Of a DNA stretch of 64,000 nucleotides, positions 60,902 through 64,000 are shown one piece after another. Below the pieces are notes generated by a model. That model was not told the DNA's origin and searched no databases. It worked only from the letters and a program-made list of their open reading frames with translations. The first letter of the stretch is position 1. Every line of letters starts with the position of its first letter. The DNA is from Melampsora larici-populina 98AG31. Lineage: Eukaryota; Basidiomycota; Pucciniomycetes; Pucciniales; Melampsoraceae. Made by a program: the position numbers and the translations under genes. The DNA is taken from positions 1,519,532-1,583,531 of the forward strand of contig NW_006768775.1 of assembly GCF_000204055.1 (NCBI RefSeq), in the 5' to 3' direction.

Positions 60902-62530
60902 TCAATCAAATTTTAACCCTAGGCCTGTTACAATACTATCATTGTCACCTAATCCATTGAAAGTAATATGGAATTAATGAAACAGTTCTGATCACTTGAT
61001 TAAAGAAAACCACATACCATCTTCTCTGCCGATCATCAATTCCACCCCCCATAATCCAAGTGTCACAAATACATTGGTCCTAACATAGTGAAAGAATGTC
61101 AGCTTATGCCCATAGATCTACAACTTGAAGAAGACAAGATTAAATTATCCTACCATCTCCAAAATACTTGATGTCCCTCGTTGTTGACTAATAATAGATG
61201 GGTATAAACTGATATCTAAGAACAAACAGTAACGAAGCAAGACGGGCCATTCGTTGAATATCGATCAGTTCTCTCGAGCTCGGGGTCAGTTCGATGACTT
61301 ATCAATAGCAGCCTGATCCAAACTGACCAAAATCAACCTTGAGTATGATAAGACAACTGTCATGATGCGAATCATTGGTTCTTCATCACTTAGCCTGCGC
61401 GTGTAATCAAAGCCTCCATGCGCACGCTTGATCGCCACCACAATCCGACTTGCGCCATAGAGTACTACCAATCTATACAGTAGATTGATAAATACCGGTA
61501 ATGGAAGAGCGGAAGAGCATGCTAATAAAAAATCCAACCCGGCCCCAAACGTGGTCGAGATAAAACTCATGATGGTTGTGGCACTACACAATTACATGAA
61601 GTGTCAATCGATAACTATGTGGATCTGAGTAGGTTACGCTTGATTCGAGTAACTCACGACCTAAGAATCATAGGCGGTAGCGGTGGATCAACTGTGGACT
61701 TGAATGAGCTAAAGAAGGAGACTGGATCCAATTTTTCCGGCGAAAGCCCTAAGAAGTGGTGAACGGATACGGATCAACGACAAGAAAAGAGAAAAGATCG
61801 AGCCGATGTCATTTTGGAGGAAGAAACACTCAACAGTAAATGTTATAGCTCAGGTAAGCCATCATCAAGCTCGTCTCAACTACGTTGCCCTTCCGATTGC
61901 TGATTGCGATCCCACTCAAGAATACCACACTCGTCACACTTACTCCAATCAACGTAGCGGATAAACTCTCACGGGCCGAGTAGGAATAAGAATTGAACAG
62001 GAAATACGCCGAACCGACATAAATCGCAGCAGAGGTGATGAGGAACAAGAAAGAATATGATTCGTTCCGGGATTCGACGATGAACCGAGAAATTTGTCCA
62101 ACGGATTGTATACAAAGTAGAGTAGATCTGTTCGAGATTGAATAGTGAAAAGTTGGCGTCAGTTTTGGCTATATGCTCTCATGCGGTTTTGCTCATAACC
62201 AGTTGAGATAAGAAGACTAAAGGAAAAACTGACATGCCTTCAAGCAGAACAAAGATTGGAGTAGACCAAGTCAAGATCATTTGCCACCATCCTGGAACTC
62301 TTTTCAAAACGCTTGCCATCCAGCCAAACCACGTCTGACTTTCGGAAAGCAGAGGTGTATCGAGAGAATACAAATTGAAGCATGCCAATAAGAAGATTGG
62401 GATGAACAGATTTTGAGAAATCCCAAACTAAAGAAATCGGAGTGATCGATCGAACCATATCAGCCTATGGAATATGGGACTGCTGTGAAGCTTTTTCTGA
62501 AACAGATAGAAGAACCCGCGTTGCTCAACT
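60902..62530 (-). CDS. ICE2: ER membrane protein ICE2
   Basis: Fungal polytopic ER protein involved in cortical ER shape and in lipid homeostasis. Exons found: ~62590-62530 (start not found), 62427-62234, 62127-61835, 61748-61661, 61583-61328, 61215-61154, 61079-61018 and 60948-60902, all in phase. Family landmarks in order: QNLFIPIFLLACFNLYSLDT, FVLLEG | ISTLLCIQSVGQ, a run of membrane helices (SAAIYVGSAYFLFNSYSYS), AYLSYNIYW, NLLYRLVVLYGASRIVVAI, SYSRLILISVYTHLLL, and tail GLWGVELMIGREDGDNDS. The N-terminal exon ends YLVTRNTRFAFTYKL before a GTTGAG donor. The first methionine exon lies upstream of about 62620 and is unresolved. Confidence 0.88.
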
Positions 62531-63250
62531 AATTTGTAAGTGAATGCAAAACGAGTGTTGCGAGTCACGAGATAGACCGTGGCATGCGCCGAGTGATAAA
62601 ATGCAAGGCACTATCGAGGTGAAGCCATTTCAAATCGTACTTTGTAAGCTCAATTTGTATCATCCTTTACAAGACCGCTTGAAGTCTTACAGCTGATAAA
62701 GCCAAAAAGCATTCTTTACCAGCAATCTAGGAGTTGGAAAGAGAACGGTCTTCAATCAGAACTTGGGTTGTAACAGCTTTTTTGAGTGCTCCAGTGCATG
62801 TTTGTTTTCTTGTTAACTCATCTCTTACTCACATCTAGTGCTAATGGGAGGTAAAGCAAGGTCTGACAAAACGATACAGTCCGACTGAAGTTGGTAAGTA
62901 ATCTCTTGAGCATCGTTCGTCAGGCGGTCAGCTGACCAAGCGAAGTTTCAACCAAAAACGGGTTCGCAGAGACTTCGATGAAGATAGTACAGGAGAATCT
63001 TGATAAACTCTTGCTGACGGGCATGAAAGGAATTTTCAATGTTGATCACCAATTATCCATCGGTTTCATAACGCCCGGGTCGGGTGTTCCTGTGTGTGAC
63101 CCGCTTACCGGTACAATCACAGTCATCGGTCAACTTCACCCCCAGGCTGAAGCACGGTCCAGAGTGCAGACTCGAACGGCGCCAAGGTCGATATCAAGAC
63201 CGGAGAGTTGAAGGATCACCACTGACGCACTCATCAAACACCATCAGCAC
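62531..63250. promoter_or_regulatory. Divergent region between ICE2 and EMC8/9
   Basis: Contains the unresolved 5' exon(s) of ICE2 and the upstream region of the plus-strand EMC8/9 gene. A 77-codon plus frame at 62978-63211 has no family and overlaps the promoter. Confidence 0.4.
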
Positions 63251-64000
63251 ATGTTCGCATATTCACTACTACCCAAGTCTGCCATCAAGGCCATCCTACA
63301 TGCATCCAAGTACCCTCACTCCACCGTCATAGGTCTATTGCTAGGTTCGATCGAAAACGAAAGTGTATCGATCTCAGATGCGATCCCATTGGTTCATCAT
63401 TGGTCCGATCTCTCTCCTATGCTTGAAGCCGGTCTGGCTATCGTACGTGGTCTATCAAGATCTATTACAATCTGTGGTTCTTATCCTTGAAGACTGAACT
63501 GCTTCTCAGGCAGATGGACACGCACGCTCGAGTAATCTGATGATCGTAGGGACTTATGTCGCTCGAGCTCGACTTGATGATCGAGCGCTAGATTGGGTAT
63601 CACAGCAGCTTAATAGCTTACTTGAATTCAAACATCCGATCGCTTTAGTGGTCAGTCATCATCTCCAGTCTAATAAAATTGCCATCCTACCCAGATCTTC
63701 TTCAGTTGATTAATCCTTAATACTTTTTTACAATTCTAGATCGATAACACGAAGTTACGCAAGGCTGAAAACCCTTTCATAGTTGAGTACACCAACACAC
63801 ACCAAAATTTCTTGTATCAAACTCGCATACCTTTCATTTTACTGAACTTCACAACTCGTTCCTTCTTTTTCTTTTTATAATGATGAATCTGATAGCCTTT
63901 CCTAATGACCGACTCCCAAGGCTCTTGGTCAAATGCTACACCAAACCAATTCAATTATACACCTTCTAAAACCCTAACTTCATGTCAACCTACTGACCTG
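63251..64000 (+). CDS. EMC8: ER membrane protein complex subunit 8/9 (partial at window end)
   Basis: MPN-like (UPF0172) subunit of the EMC, which inserts membrane proteins into the ER. Exons 63251-63442, 63510-63650, 63740-63781 and 63896-64000+, all phase 0. Starts MFAYSLLPKSAIKAILHASK; family marks are YPHSTVIGLLLGS, ISDAIPLVHHWSDLSPMLEA, NLMIVGTYVARARLDD and IDNTKLRKAENPF. The JAMM zinc motif is absent, as usual in this family. The gene runs off the window. Whether it is EMC8 or EMC9 cannot be told; fungi usually have one. Confidence 0.9.

Noticed and set aside
1..64000. tRNA, rRNA genes and CRISPR arrays
   Set aside because: No cloverleaf with A and B boxes, no rRNA-like segment and no regularly spaced repeat-spacer array was seen; a CRISPR array is not expected in a fungal genome.

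Overview
The window looks like nuclear DNA of a basidiomycete, most likely a rust fungus (Pucciniales, perhaps a Melampsora-like genome). This is inferred from an AT-rich, transposon-dense landscape, many short introns (55-115 nt) with GT..AG ends, fungal-only gene families (ICE2, a TOK-type K+ channel, EAF1/VID21) and a small secreted effector-like gene. All gene models were built by hand from splice-site phase and family knowledge. No searches were run.

Layout. 1-3.6 kb: repeat-like DNA with a small foldback. 3.6-4.3 kb: a small two-exon unknown gene (+). 6.5-10.4 kb: EAF1/VID21, the NuA4 scaffold (-), seven exons including a GC-AG intron and a 40-residue Gln tract. 12.1-12.5 kb: a small unknown gene (-). 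12.6-17.2 kb: repeats, including a 527-bp MITE with a target-site duplication. 17.3-21.8 kb: a tyrosine-recombinase retrotransposon (DIRS/Ngaro-like) with spliced Gag, RT/RNase H and an intact recombinase in three overlapping frames. 23.7-25.0 kb: a possible tail-anchored protein gene. 26.2-26.8 kb: a solitary Copia-type Gag-like remnant. 27.45-28.8 kb: a foldback element directly abutting the TATA box of a small secreted protein gene (candidate effector). 30.2-33.9 kb: a TOK-type two-pore outward-rectifier K+ channel. 34.3-36.1 kb: two small unknown genes. 36.1-38.7 kb: repeats with a decayed hAT transposase.

38.7-41.3 kb: mitochondrial EF-G (MEF1, -), divergent from DPH3 (+, 41.65-42.09 kb). 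42.1-50.4 kb: a transposon cluster. It holds a hAT-type MITE built of GCTAAGC motifs, a dead Tc1/mariner element with a nested MITE and an adjoining 80-bp mini-element, and tandem repeats. 50.4-51.6 kb: a PIN-like protein gene (-). 52.9-54.0 kb: an unknown gene (-). 55.3-59.9 kb: TRS120/TRAPPC9 (-). 60.9-62.5 kb: ICE2 (-), divergent from an EMC8/9 gene (+) that runs off the window end.

Functional grouping. The conserved genes are housekeeping: chromatin acetylation, translation elongation (MEF1 and DPH3 share a promoter region), Golgi traffic (TRS120) and ER membrane (ICE2 and EMC8/9 side by side). The accessory parts are mobile DNA plus one effector-like gene. The most interesting item is the apparently coding-intact YR retrotransposon whose Gag needs two spliceosomal introns removed.
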